Below, piece after piece: positions 19,791-33,009 of a stretch of 64,000 nt of DNA (its first letter is position 1; each line of letters begins with the position of its first letter). The stretch comes from Membranipora membranacea. Its lineage: Eukaryota > Bryozoa > Gymnolaemata > Cheilostomatida > Membraniporidae. The position numbers and the translations under genes are program-made. The notes below the pieces were generated by a model. That model was given only the letters and a program-made list of their open reading frames with translations, had not been told where the DNA came from and made no database searches. The stretch lies in NCBI GenBank assembly GCA_914767715.1, contig OU612072.1:23312001-23376000 (forward strand). The letters are read 5' to 3'.

Positions 19791-22600
19791 TATTTATTTG
19801 TACAACACATCCAAACATTTTAGTAACAGGTCTTCATTTTTGAATAAAAATAAATTTGAGTAAAATCATTTTGGCGAAGAATAGGACGCCGACATTTTGG
19901 AGAACACCGATTCACCCCAGCTGTGAAAAATTAAATGTCGGTGATGGAAGTCACTGGCTTCAAGATTGGCCTCCAAGCGCAACTGTTGCTCTCCAGATCA
20001 TGGGGATGATCGGCCTTCAAAACAGGATAAGCGTTGGTCTCTAAATCATTTCAATCTTCGACTCCCAAATGGTGTCAAAAGAGACTTAGGGGAAAATCCG
20101 GCCATAAAATCTCAGGCAATTTTAGCGGTATTGAAGAAATTTCCTTCGATTTTCCCCTAACTTTGCACTATGTCACAGTGGCGTTGATAAATTTTTGATG
20201 TTATATCAAGTTTTGTCACCAACAGTTTGTGCCAGTCAAAATCAATGTCACACTGGAAAGTAACCAGCTACCTATAGTGGAAAACCTTTGGCTCAAATGG
20301 TCTTTTTGGGCCAAAGTTTACAGAGTAAGAAAACCGGACAAGCCAATTTGAGGTGGTGAAAGTTTCAAAATTTTTTCTGTTAGATGAACAACCCTGTCTA
20401 TTGAATCATCGATTGACACCATAGACATGATGCCATAGTCAGCAACTTCTCTGGAGTGTTTACAAGTTCAAGTGCATGCTGTTTCGATGAAATGTCTCGA
20501 TCCTTCATGTAAATGTCAACTTGGAAACAATCGTCTATATTTATAAATTGTCAAATTTGACATCAAAATACAGGCACTTTGGTTTGTAGTATAGTACCAA
20601 TAGGTGGGAATTGCCCATCTAGCGAAAGGAACATGGCTCAGTATCATGGTGTACAAAACACATCCAAAGTGGGTTTGTTTGGTGAAGAGTAAAAATTAAT
20701 ATTCTGTCTTCTTATTCAAGGGCACAATTGACCACTTCTGTCTATTCAAACTGAGACAAGGACTGTGCATTTGCATGTGGATGTGCATAGACCTATGCAT
20801 GTGTTTAACTTTATAATTTCATCGCTGTGAAACAGGCATTGTGGGAACTTGTTTGTCAAATAAAATGATCATGTACGTAATATAAAAACTTTTGATCTCA
20901 CAAGGAGATGAGCCGCAAATTTTGATTCAACTATGACATTAAGCGCTCCGAAGGAAATGCTCCCAATTGAGAAGGGTATTTCCTATATACCCTTAAGTCA
21001 CTGCATGTATTCTACTGGAATCATTTCAACGCATATGACTAGAGGTTGATGCAAACTTATATTTCAATTGTACAATCCAGCATGTTAATGATGGGAGCCG
21101 CTGAATAGTACTTAGCTTTAATTGTGAGTGCTGATTGTCATGTGCTCGGCATGCTATGTGCAGTCCCAGGAGGAATATCCGATGCTTTCTGCCCTGGTAC
21201 ATCAGTGGAATGAAATTACAAATCAGCTATATTCCATCCTATTACAAAGGCATATATGCGCTTCTGTCAAATAAACAGGGAAGGCAGTAATATGTGTACA
21301 ATACAGTTGTTACCCGGACCAAATTTTAAACAATAAGGAGTTCAAATCTGTAGTTGTGCTCCCTTGTAACTAGGAAAATTGAAAAAAAACAAAGTCTGTG
21401 CGTGAAGTCCTATGCCCAGCTTTCCAACCGCATGTAATGAATGAAATCAGATTTCCAAAGCATACACGCACTTAAAATCAATTTGTAAAATTACCTTATC
21501 GAATTACTATACACATTGCTATGATGGTTTCATAGTGAGGACATCACAAGCTCACTCCTCTGATTTTATAAAGATGCCAGCGATTCTGACCTTTCACCTT
21601 CATCCTCATGTCAGTTCACTGTTGGTGTGCCTTGCACAATAATTCAAATTTTAACATCGATTATTAAGGCTTTTTTCATATGCTTGATTAAAATCATGTT
21701 ACCAGGAAAGGACACGATAGTTTATGCTCATGGGCACTTTACCTGGAATCTGTACTGAGCCAAAAAAAGAAGTTTTTTCAAATCACCGGCTGTTGGAGTC
21801 TAAAACAATATACCAACATATGAAGTACAATTCAAAAACTTGGCAGGTAAAAATAAGGATTTTCCCAGTACACAAAAGCATAAATTGTAAATGTAATTGT
21901 GTCTTTCAATACATCTCAACACTCAATGCAGTTAGGAAAATTTTGGACTGGGGTCCAATGCTATTAGCAATCGACCTGAGTCAAAAACATTTATCTGGTT
22001 TTTCAGCCTTTGGACTGGTTTCGCGATGCTTACCTATCTTGGCAAAGCAAATATATACGTCCGCATGAAAAACTTAGGCTAAACACCACAGCTTGCATCA
22101 ACGGCGAAAATTGTTCACTATAGCTGCCATTTGTGCCCAGAATTAGTCTCTCAAAAATGTATTTCATGTACGATCGTTTCTCAATGATGTACTCCTGCAT
22201 AGAATACAAACATCTTGCAATAAGCATAATAATATTCCATAAACACTGGAAAAAGTAGCAATGTAAAGCGGTCAAAGTCAGCCACTTATGAGAGTTGGCC
22301 AATAACGATAAAATTTGCTACAGAAACCCTTTTGAATATACATGATTAGTGGCGTTTGCATGGTACTAAACCATTTGTGTAGGACATTGAAAAATTTTGC
22401 ACCAACTTTGCACATGGTAAGTTAATGTACGTGGCAAGCTTTTGTACCTGGCCAGCTATCGTACCCGACAAGCTATTGTACCTAGCAAGCTTTAGAACAC
22501 AATCAATTTCTTCATGTTATAAAAGTATGGCTCAACACTATATCAGGATAGTTGGCAGGCATACACAATGAAGCCAATACCAGTTACATTGTAATAAATC
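19791..22600. other. Intergenic spacer, mostly featureless
   Basis: No gene recognised. The only structured element seen is an inverted repeat at 20086..20098 and 20148..20160 (TTAGGGGAAAATC and its complement, 49-nt spacer). Short open frames near 19856..20160 have no recognisable family. Confidence 0.45.
20086..20160. repeat. 13-bp inverted repeat (stem-loop or small MITE end)
   Basis: TTAGGGGAAAATC and GATTTTCCCCTAA are exact reverse complements bracketing 49 nt. Nothing else indicates a function. Confidence 0.55.
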
Positions 22601-23420
22601 ACGATTTATGAGCATTTCCCTAGATATTTTTGTATCCAGCGGAAAAAAAGGGAAACACCGCCATTCCATAGTTCATTTGGTAACGAGTAAACCTGTAGGG
22701 CTCTGCAAGATATAAAACTAAGTTTGTTTGTGAAGGGAATACACAGCACTTATTCTACAGAGATTTTTGCGCCAGCTTCATAGCTTTCATGAGTTGTTTT
22801 GTTAAGCTTAGGTATTTCTACCTTTAAACCAAAGCCTTCCAACTCAACTTATTTTAGTGTTTAGCTAGCTATACAGGTCTCACTTAACAGTTCAGCTTCA
22901 AAAAAATCCAAATCCACAGCAGGTCAATGAATATAAAAATTGGACAAAGCTTCCAATGATTTAAACGATTTGAAGAACACCTAAACGGTGAAACATAAGC
23001 ACTATGCATACTATAACACTATGTTCGCTTGTAAAGAGAATAAACTGTACTTAAGCTTATGCTATCGTGGATTTATGTGCTGGCCCCTATATATTTGTAA
23101 CCAGCAGGAAAAAAAGGGAATAGTGCCATTCCATAGTTCATTTGGTTTGCATGCTATCACACTAAGTTTGCTTATACCGAGAATAAAAAGCACTTATGCT
23201 ACAGAGCCAACTTCATAGCTCTCATGAGTTGTTCAACAACCTTAGGAAGTTCTACCTTTAAACCGAATGCCTTTCAACTCAATTTAGCCAGCTATACAGG
23301 TATTACTTTAAAGCTCAGCTACAAACAGTTAAGTTCATAGCAGTTCATGTATGCATCAATTGGACAAAGCGTCCAAATGATCTAAACTTTATTGGGAGGA
23401 TCCCTTAAACATGGCTGTAA
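22601..23420. repeat. Diverged tandem duplication, period about 450 bp
   Basis: The blocks AAAAAAAGGGAAACACCGCC and CATTCCATAGTTCATTTGGT, then CTACCTTTAAACC, AGCTATACAGGT and TTGGACAAAGC, occur in the same order at about 22640..22960 and again at about 23100..23380. Non-coding. Substitutions and indels are numerous, so the duplication is old. Confidence 0.7.
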
Positions 23421-23424
23421 AAGT

Positions 23425-26400
23425 AGCAATACATGATAAATAACTTAGCTTTGTTGTGTTCCCTTGTAAATTCTAATATCTCGCCTCAATCTTCTGTTTG
23501 CAGCCCCAATTGCCTAACATTACGTCATATCATTCAATTATCATAGCCTCTATCACCATATACCAGTGCTGTCAAACTCTTGTGTCGTCCTGGTTGAATC
23601 ACACCAAGTCACCGGGCAGTCAATTGCGCTGAAGTAAAAACTGGAAAGCAGCAGCATAGCATCCACGTTTCGTGATGACAATAAATTGGAAAAGCTTGAG
23701 AAATTGATAGATATAGGTCTATGGTGTTCATTGATTATTAGCCACTGGGTAAGGGAGACAAAGTCGTCGATTGTGGTCGTGATGGAGAAACCTCAAGATG
23801 CCATGGATCTTGCCAAACTATGGTTTTATCCTGAATAAATTCTAACCAAAGTTCAATGAAAGCTACTCAGGGTGGTAAATTTAATGTAACTGATTTATCA
23901 ACAGAGATAAAGACCATACTATCATTATTCCCAAAAGATAAAAAAGCAAAGAAACACCCAAACACTCTTTAAAAAACGTTTTATACCAAATACCGAAAGC
24001 TTGTAAAGAAGCTGAACATGGACATTCATAATAGAGACTGCAGGCGTATTTTTTTGCCCAGGCATACCACATACCGTGTTTGCTTTGAGACTAGCATCCG
24101 AACAAACATGTAGATCCAAAATCACTGACAAGAAGCATTCTAACAGCTTTGTCTGTGCATTTTTTCCCAACCCACAGACCCTATAGATTTCTAAACTTGT
24201 GTCCATGATTTGCCTTCATGCATTTTAAATCTGGACTCTGAGCCTCTCATCTTAAAATGCATCATTGCCCGGCCGCCAAGCAAATTATCAACATTTTCAT
24301 GCAGGCCACTTTCGTTGCTGGTACACGGGACATAATCCCTGGCCTTCAAACCGGCTTCCATCAAAAGCGTGAGCTGGTACCCAAGATTTCTTAGCATTTG
24401 TGCAAATAAAGGTGTGTTCACTATAACATCACAACTCATTTTAGTCAACAGCTGGAGGAGGAGGAAGAGAGAGTAGCATCAGATATGGGTATATATTGCG
24501 TTTGCAGGTCCTATTATGATGTTCAAGAAGAGAAGTGATATAATTTAGATTTGACAGATGATGTTTGAGAATCAGTCACATTCAAATGTTCAATGATTTG
24601 AAAATCAACCAGTCAGTGTGCTAGTCTTCTTTCCTCTCAGTGCCTTCATTAAGGCCACTACCATTACCATTGCTTAGCTCAACATAGTAAAACTCTCAAT
24701 AAAGTACCAAGTCTTGGTTTAGAGTTATACTTACATTTTCCAATATTCTGAGCTCAACTGTCACTTCATCAGAGATAAAGCAATGAAAGAAAAATCTGAG
24801 TTCAAACTAATCACAGAGAAAAATAACGGGGTGAAAAAAAAAAAAATTGTCGGTGAAATCAGAGCAGTGCAAACTTCAGTTGAAATAAGCGCATATTTTG
24901 CTCACAATGCTGTTGCAATAAGAGTAAAGTCATGAGAATATTTGTTCGCTGTGTAAAAGAAGAGCGAAAATTGCTTATTTGCTGGAACAGCGCAAAATCA
25001 GAGTAAACCTACATGAGATAGAGCAGTCATATAAATATTTGATTGATTGAATAGTTGATTATCAAGCTAGCCAGCGCATTGAACATGTGAAACAAATGAT
25101 AATGTAAATGATGGTGTTTGACTGCTTTTAACCATGTGATATACTGTGCTTTGTTGAAACGGGCCACACCAATAAATTATTACCTGATTTAGGTAATGTG
25201 TTGCTCTCATGTTGTGAATGGAGTGAAAATGTCATTGATTGTATAACCTGGCCTTTATTTTCGCTAGTAACCCGTAGTACCACTGATTTTAAGTTCTAGA
25301 CACTGTCAATTAATTTGGTAAAGTACTAAAGAGTAATTCTTGAGTGTACCAAAGGTAATCCCCACCATTTATTATCTAGTTGACATGAGATTTCGGTAAA
25401 AAAAAGCCTATGTGTTAAAGTGGCATACAACCCTGGCACCACTAGTTATGAATCCACTTGCAATTTACTTTCACAGATAGGCAGCATACTCAACAATGAA
25501 AATCCTAGGTATAAGCTCCGGTTCTGCACCGCAGGGCAGTCAGCAGCCCCTAAACCCCTATGGCTTCAAAAAGAGAGTTTGCTATTAAAATAATTAAAAT
25601 TTTCTAATTTAATATTTGTTTCTAACATGCAAGTTTAGAAAGAGTAAATCATTATGCATCAAATATCAGAATATAACTTTTGTGATTGTCTGCTACTTCA
25701 AGTGAGCCATGGTGGTACAGATAACTCACCAGTCCGTTTGAGATGATTATGAATTATAAACACTCTTATTAATCCTATAATTATCATATTTTCGAAAATC
25801 TTTTGAGTGAGTAGGAATTGCTTCCCTTGTCAAGAAGCCAGCTTTGATCATATCATATTTCAAATAGAAATGATTGTCTTACAAGAACAAAAAAATATAG
25901 ACTAACCTGCCAGATAGCATACTCAAAGGCAGTGGTATATTCTTCTGATTTAACTCAATAAAATGTGACCAGTGACCAGTTGGACACAATTTGAATATTA
26001 TTCTTGGTGAAGTTGGACCATAGATTGTTGACTATGTTGAGCTATGAGAGACTATGGTAAAGCCATTCACATACACTGGATGGCCAGCCAGCTAGCTGAA
26101 ACTGATGTATCACACTTAGTGCTTATGAACATCCCGGCTGCAAGATGGCCAGCCAAAAATGCAGTACGCAGTAGAATTTGTCTCCTATCATGCTGTTAAT
26201 TGTTAATTTCTGGGTTTTGTAACCAAGCTAATGATTACCCTGGATTTACTCTGCTGGCTGGTCATCATCATATAAAAACACTTGTTGGCAGATTATTCTG
26301 GATCCAACCATTTATTGGGTGAATCATGCTCCTACTTAAACAGAACAATGGGTGCTTCTTTAGCTTCAGTGCCAGCGCAAAAAGGTCAAATATTGTTGCA

Positions 26401-26680
26401 ATTTATCCACATATTTTTCTCTGTGATGACGCAAAAAATAAAATTCAATTTACTGAGTATTTTGGATGTATGCCATCAAATATTGAAAAACTTTTTTGAA
26501 ATTAATCATTGGATTCTTCAGATATTCGGTAAATATCCATGATATGTTAACAATTTCAACCAATAAAACCAAGAGAAACTGGCATTAACCATTTGAACAT
26601 AAAAAGGCACTTAATGGTTAGTATTTAAGGTAAAGGTTGTTTGCTAAATTGTGAAGGTTGTCCAAAGAGTCAGTTAAGGG
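23425..26680. other. Intergenic spacer with two unexplained minus-strand frames
   Basis: Minus-strand frames at 24448..24191 and 24206..23925 overlap in different frames. They have fairly protein-like segments such as MLRNLGYQLTLLMEAGLKAR and YVPCTSNESGLHENVDN. I do not recognise a family. They could be a frameshifted retrocopy, a transposon remnant or chance. The rest of the interval shows nothing. Confidence 0.3.
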
Positions 26681-26684
26681 ATGC

Positions 26685-26880
26685 AACAAACAGTAATGCA
26701 CATGGCACTGCACAACACACAGGTCTTCAGTAAAAGAGTTTTAGTCAGGGGTTGTTTGGAGGCATTTTCTAGTAAAATCACCTCCAGGCCAGCCCGAGCA
26801 GCATGACACAACCCATTTGGCTCAATGAGCATTTAAATCAACCACTACTTTCTCTCAGTGCATATTTTTCAGTTTGGGTA
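26685..26880. repeat. Dispersed repeat R2, copy 1
   Basis: CACTGCACAACACACAGGTC, TTCAG and the CAGCATGA area recur at 33010..33330. A more decayed version is at 39530..39700 (CAACAAACACTAATGCAAGTACC). Non-coding. Confidence 0.6.
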
Positions 26881-27560
26881 TTCTGAGAAAATAGACAGGG
26901 AAGCTGCAAACCCAGCGCAAAATCAAACTTATATAGGCTCTTGCCCCTCACGTCATAGTCCACTACTCAAGTATACCAAATAGAGCATTGCACATATGTA
27001 TCTCTAATCAGACAGTTGACTTTTTTGCACTTCAGCCAGTTGGCTGACTGAATTTAAGCAATGGCAGAATTAGAACAAATTGCAGAATAAAATTATGATT
27101 TCATCATCATTGAATCATCAGTTTCAGTTTATTTTTCACTACCTGAGTACTGTTTTTATGCCTGTAGGCATGACATTATTAATCTGATCAAGACCAAAGA
27201 TGCAGACAAACATTGAGTAGATAAGTAGATCAGACAACGGACCAATTAGATACTTAGCTGCAGATGTCTTAACATCAAAAGCTGTTCCAGGTTGCGACTT
27301 TATTGCTTGGTGCCTGTGATGCATATTGTGCTTTCAACTAGACAAATTTGGCTATCATAAATGTCCACCACGGTCAACAACCATAACCTTCAAGGAGGGC
27401 AATGACCAAATTAGACATGGGCAGGTTTGCGGGGAATGGTGACTGTCATATTCTCGTTGGTGAGTTGCGCAATAAACCTCTCATAATGCATTCTCCAGGC
27501 CTAAGATTTTCATCTCATCTCGATGGATGCTGACATCCACATTACAGCTGACTGCCATTA

Positions 27561-27806
27561 GGAGTAGGAGGTAGCTCAGTTGGTTAGAGCGCCTGCCCTT
27601 TAACGCGCAAGCGTTGGAGGTCCTGGGTTCAAATCCCGCTGCAGTCTACTGACTACTGTGCTCATATGACACCCCAGGTGTGCTCCGACCTGCCTGCAAA
27701 CTGAGAGCGACTTGGCGCCGAATACGGCAGCCGCGCCCTTAAGGCACTGATATTTCTTAGTCCTCGGACGGAGACAACACTTGTGTTTTTAACCCACATT
27801 TTTCTT
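27561..27806 (+). mobile_element. tRNA-derived SINE, most complete copy (copy 3)
   Basis: The head is tRNA-like: A-box region TAGCTCAGTTGGTTAGAGCG and B-box GGTTCAAATCCCGCT, the internal Pol III promoter. It continues directly into the SINE body TCTACTGACTACTGTGCTCA, TGTGCTCCGACCTGCCTGCA, CGCCGAATACGGCAGCCGCG and CAGTCCTCGGACGGAGACAA-like sequence, ending near a T-rich tract. Because the tRNA part runs into a body repeated elsewhere in the window, it is a SINE and not a functional tRNA gene. Confidence 0.88.
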
Positions 27807-27822
27807 TTTTTTTATAGGCAAT

Positions 27823-28814
27823 TTGTTTGATTTGGCAGTGAATGTTTGGGCTGGCTATTTTGGATATGGTATATTATCGCTTCTGTCCTCGACCACATAA
27901 TATAGTTTTGGCAACTAAATTGTATTTTGAACACCGCATTATGATTGCAGGAGACTCTACAGCTGACATCTTTAATCTAGGGTTGCGCTTTGGTTTGGTT
28001 GAAATGCTTTACATCAATTACAGCACTCAAGCTGTGTGAAAAAACTCCTAAGACAGGACACATCATTAATGGAGAGCAACACACATTGTAAAGTCAGTCA
28101 TTATGTTCATGGTTCAAAGCCATGGATTCATGGATTTATGGCTACCATATTTGGAAACTCCAGCCTCAGAGATGACACATTGATAAGGGGAATCTTCTCT
28201 ATGTCACAGATAACGTTGAAAGCCGTAAATACTATTTCAATATTATAGTATCAATGCAATTACTTGATGTTGATCGTCAGCGGCCAACCATCATATTAGG
28301 GCAGTTATAGGTATGTTTGGATTTTCTTTAGCCAGCAGGTAGTCAAGCGTCTAAAAAATGTTTGAAAATAATCCTTATTTTTAGTAATTTTGCTATTATG
28401 GTCCCAAATCAAAGGGAGTGAAGAGCGGTTTGACAGTTTAGGCTAGGGACTTATGATCCTAATAACCAGGTCCAAGTCCAAGCACCGACAGTTATTTTTC
28501 TGAATTGGCACTGGCAAGCCATTCGTCATAGCCATGTCTGGAACAAGGCCATGAATACAGGAGGTCTTCTGTGTCCTTACAAGCAGTATAAAGATCACCC
28601 TCTGCCCTCTTGGTAAAAAGGGTAGCCAGCGATTGGCGACCAAGGGTATATTGTAACTAACCAACACAAGTCACTAGTGCTCGAGGGGGCCCGTTAGATA
28701 GGGAAGTGGGCAGTAAAGATAAAAGAATCATGTAATGCTTAGATTTGACTATGAGGACAATTACATCTTTGTTGGTTAAAATATTGGTTGAAATCCCAAT
28801 GCTTAGTCACTCAC
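27823..28814. other. Spacer between two SINEs, nothing recognised
   Basis: Short open frames only, without recognisable domains. No exon of the receptor family. Confidence 0.45.
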
Positions 28815-29021
28815 CACATCGTGGCGGCGAAATAGTGTGCCTTAAGGGCGAGGCTGCAATGTCTGCGCCAATTTGCTCTTAGTTTGTAGGCAGGTCAGAG
28901 CACACCGTGGGATCCAACAACTCCCAGTAGTCAGTGGACTGCAGTGGGATTCGAACCAACGACCTTCCAAACTTGCATGTTGAAGGACGGCGCTCTAACC
29001 ACTGAGCCACCACCTACTCCT
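28815..29021 (-). mobile_element. tRNA-derived SINE, copy 4, reversed
   Basis: Read in reverse: GGAGTAGGTGGTGGCTCAGT, GGTTAGAGCGCC, the B box GGTTCGAATCCCACTGCAGT, then CCACTGACTACTGGG and the GTGTGCTCTGACCTGCC body. More diverged than copy 3 but with the full tRNA-like head. Confidence 0.85.
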
Positions 29022-29029
29022 TTGGCGGA

Positions 29030-29270
29030 TGCATGTGACGATAACTTCACGAAATGTACCTGTCACTGCAAAACAGTAACATGCTCACACAAACATGTTT
29101 GTCGCTATGCAGGAGGTGAAGCCAACAAAGATTCACAGGAAGACACACTCAGAATAATGCTTACTGGCAAATAAGATTGTCTGAGTGTTTGATTTAGTTT
29201 GATGCGTACAAATATGACCCCTACTTGGTGTTATGTAAATTTAATATCATTCATTCAGCTTTAAGGCTTC
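29030..29270 (+). repeat. Dispersed repeat R1, copy 2
   Basis: Shares GTGACGATAACTTCAC, GTGAAGCCAACAAAGA, GATTGTCTGAGTGTTTGATT and TATGACCCCTACTTGGTGTT with 41150..41370 and, inverted, with 19150..19420. It directly abuts the head end of SINE copy 4. Confidence 0.65.
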
Positions 29271-30194
29271 AGGAGGACCAACGAAATATTTTTTCTTGCG
29301 GTTAGTTCAGCATAAGTTAAGCAATATACTTTGAAAGAGAAAATAATCATATCACCTCTGGTTTAAGATTGTCTGCAGTGCCCCCAATTCTCATCTATGA
29401 GATTTGAAAGCTCAGTGCTGTACCAGGGATGCAAAGCTACCACTTATCATCATTTATTTTGATAGTTTGGATTATTATGACATGTCTCCCCTTGACCTCA
29501 AAAACTTTCCATAGGAGGTCAGTTGCAGAACAAGATTATTAAACTTAAAGTCCAGATCAAAGCATGAATAGATGATTAAGCCTGGACCGGTCAAGGCTAA
29601 TTCTGCTTAGGTTCCCTTGCAAGCCGTGATTTTACTGCTATGTTTATGTCAGGGTAGAGTTTGATTGTTTACATGCATGTATTACATTTCCCATGGTGCA
29701 TCATTTTTTAAAGTCTTAACTTGAAAGGAACTTAACTGTCAGCCCAACCCTAAAGGCCTTGTTATCGTTGGTACTCAATGTTCGCTTATTTAGAGGCAAA
29801 CATGCTAGATCCCATGTCATGTCTAGAAAATTTAAATATGAAGGGCAGCAATTATAGGAACATGACTAAACAAGGATACCAGGCAGTTCTAATATTTGAT
29901 TTATTGTCTCCCTGTGGGAACAAGCGTGAATGTCAGGCTCAACTGGACACTGTGGTACAGAAGCTATTTTTTATACTATGAAAAATACATTTAAGTGTAT
30001 AAAAGAACATGGAAGATCTTGATAAATGATGTGATTGTGATGTAAAGTTCTGCTTCCCGAATCCGAACCTGTACGATAGGCCTGACCATTTTTGTAACCT
30101 GAACAAGCTCTATCTAGAATTTTAGGTTCTATACAGTGTGAGAAGTGCTTAGATGAAGTCCCTAATTTAACTGAATGATCTTTCTATATTGCAG
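29271..30194. other. Presumed 5' region of the plus-strand copies
   Basis: Lies immediately upstream of the signal exon at 30195. The last 70 bases resemble the intron upstream of the paralogous signal exon at 17485. A start-codon exon and promoter are expected in or before this interval but none could be assigned. Confidence 0.35.
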
Positions 30195-30246
30195 TTTCTG
30201 ATGTTCATCAACTTTTACTTTGTGACTGATGTCAATGCTGATGTAG
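30195..30246 (+). CDS. Signal-peptide exon, plus-strand copy
   Basis: A 52-bp exon between TATTGCAG and GTGAGT encoding FLMFINFYFVTDVNADV, the counterpart of 17434..17485. Exit phase 1 is compatible with any downstream FN3 cassette. It is the only signal exon I see on the plus strand, so it could serve the intact array starting at 42170 by long-range splicing, or be a relic of the decayed copy. Confidence 0.65.
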
Positions 30247-30301
30247 GTGAGTTGAATAAAACATAGCTATGCTTCAGGGGCAGTGTAATGGAATATCCTT
30301 C

Positions 30302-31672
30302 TTAAGGTAATGTCAAAGACCGATCCAAATATCAACATACCATATACCGTTGGAAAGCTGCCGAGCTACTGAAAATGAATACCTGAACAAAAACTGGATT
30401 CGATGACGTTGTGTCATTTTAGGGAGGAAATGAGGCAGAAAACGCTGTTTTTGTCAAAGCAGATGGAGGAGTCAAATTAAACGCAATAAATTTCAAACCA
30501 GGTGGAATGCATACTTAGAGATTTTGTTCATCGTAAAATTTGATTTTCTTTGATATATGACTAGTCTAAAGTGACTTTTTACGTCACGCCATACAATGCA
30601 TTTTTTTTTGTGAAGCCGTGAAAATATGTGAAATTTCAATCATTAATTCAGAACAGATCATAGGCTCGAAACAAAATTAATTATGATTTTCCTTGAGAGT
30701 ACACTTCAAATGCCATATCCCATTAACTTTCAACAAATTAGCTTGCATATTGCGAAAACAGTAGACTCTCGAATACAGCCAATATTTTTTTGCAACTTTT
30801 GCATAATTCAAATGTGCTGTCCAAATGACCATTATTGTGGCCAAACAAAGTTTTTTTGAAAGTTCTCACATACGAAGCCGCTTTCATCAGCCATGGTGCA
30901 CACAGGAAATGCCAAAAGATTTTTTCCCTGCATCTTCGTTTTTCTTGAATTTAACGCAAAAGAATGCCAAAAGACAGCTATTTTTTGGGACTTTTGAGGT
31001 GTTTTTGGCCATTCATTTGCGTTAAATTCAAGAAAAACAAAGATGCAGTGAAAAAATCTGTTGGCATTTCCTGCGTGCACTATGGGTAATAAATGCGGCT
31101 TCGTATTTGAGAACTTTCAAATAAACTTGGTTTGGCCACAATAATGGTCATTTGGACAGCACATTTGACGTTATGCAAAAGGTGCTAAAAATATCAGGTG
31201 TATTTGAGAGTCCACTGTTTTCGCAATATGCAAGCTAGTTTGTTGAAAGTCAATACGTTTGACATTTGAAGTGTACTCTAAGGGAAAATCTTAATTAATT
31301 TTGTTTCCAGCCTATGATCTGTTCTGAATTAATGATTGAAATTTTATATATTTTCACGGCTTCACAAAAAAAAATGCGTTGTATGGCATGACGTAAAAAG
31401 TCAGTTTAGACTAGTCATATATCAAAGGAATCAAATTTTACTATGAACTCAATCTCTAAGTATACATTCTACCTGTTTTGAAATTTCTTGCAATTAATTT
31501 GACTCCTTCATCTGCTTTGACAAAAACAGCGTTTTCTGCCTCATTTCCTCCCTAAAATGACACAACGTCATCGAATCAAGTTTTTGTTCAGGTATTCATT
31601 TTCAGTAGCTCGGCAGCTTTCCAACGGTATATGATATGTTGATATTTGGATCGGTCTTTGACATTACCTTAA
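30302..31672. mobile_element. 1.37-kb foldback element with TTAA ends
   Basis: Two arms of roughly 650 bp are inverted copies of each other around a centre near 30990. The outer ends are TTAA-GGTAATGTCAAAGACCG and CGGTCTTTGACATTACC-TTAA, so TTAA may be the target duplication, as in piggyBac-like elements. The arms are highly similar along their whole length, and no transposase is encoded. It follows the signal exon by 55 bp; the homologous intron of the minus gene lacks it. Confidence 0.85.
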
Positions 31673-33009
31673 TCATCTGTTCTTGTAGGCATTTCCTAGG
31701 TGATCTTAGTAAGGAGTAGTACACTACAAATTGTATGGAAAATTTAACTAGTATGCATGGATCAGCCTTGTATATTGGGAAAAATTCCATGCAACCTCTT
31801 CAAAAACACACATATGATCTACAGATATAGGTATTGCCTTTTTATTTCTCACTTAGCCCCAGAGTTGTCATTGGTAAAATTTAATAAGACCAGCACTGAA
31901 GATGGTTACGATGTGTATGAGCTGTTACTTGTTGCCTGTAACTCTTCTGGTGCACTCAATGTGACATGCAATGCAGAGCCTGCTGCTGTAGCTGGTTTTG
32001 GAGAGTGTAGACAGATGGAGCTGGACAGGTTACATTATAAGGTACTCGCAACTTAGGCCAGGTTATTTGGTTAATCAATTTCCAACATGATGCCTGAAAA
32101 TGAAAGATTTCGATAAGCATTACATATGTGCTGTTTTAACATGCGATCATCCCCTGTATTTCTCCTGAAGGTGGATTTCAAGTTAAAGTCAAATGCATTG
32201 TAATACTAATTATGTCTCTCCTTCTTTGGCAGTTCCTCTTTAATCCAGGAGTGAAGTATCAGATAAGGAGCAGCATTATTTCTAATGGTCAGGAGAGTGA
32301 AGTTATAACTATCGATGAGTTTGGTAAGTCACACTGGTTTAGGTCACTGAATTGTTTGTCCCTGAAAAGCCACAACATTAATATGAAAATAACGATTATA
32401 AGTGGCCAGTTTTGGTTAAATGTTTACAATTTAGTCTTCCACAGGTGCTAAAGCAGAAATTATAAATTCAGTGTCGCCATTTTTGCAAGCTCAAAAAATC
32501 ACAAGCTTTGTAGGTTCTCAAGATGCTAACTGATTCTCTGTAATTTCAAACTGCAAATTTTTGATTTTGAAGTTTCCTTTCAACCATCTGTACTAAGTAT
32601 GTAGTGGAGATGTACCCTATAGACACCCAACGAATTAAGGAACTTTTATTACTCTGAAATTTTTTGCAATATTGGTGCATGGTACATGGTTCCCTTCGTC
32701 TCAACAAGGACTTACCAAACATTAGTATCATATGCCTATGATATGTTGAAATTGTGCGTGTCTATGTGAAATAAGTTGGGTCATTTTAACGTCGATCACC
32801 CAAAAACATTAATGATACACTGTTCTGAATAGCATTGAGTATTCTAAAATCACAATTTCTTTATATATGTTTGGGTTTACCTGTGCGGAATACTGCAGAC
32901 TATTGAATGATTAATTGATTGTTAAATGTGTTTATTTCAAGCAGTGTTTTGCCTTAAAAATGAGTTATAAACACCAATTGACACCTTATGCTTGAGTATG
33001 CTCTAAAAT

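Noticed and set aside
27561-27640. tRNA gene
   Set aside because: The A and B boxes are present, but the sequence runs into a body repeated in three other places, and the acceptor stem does not close well; it is a SINE head.
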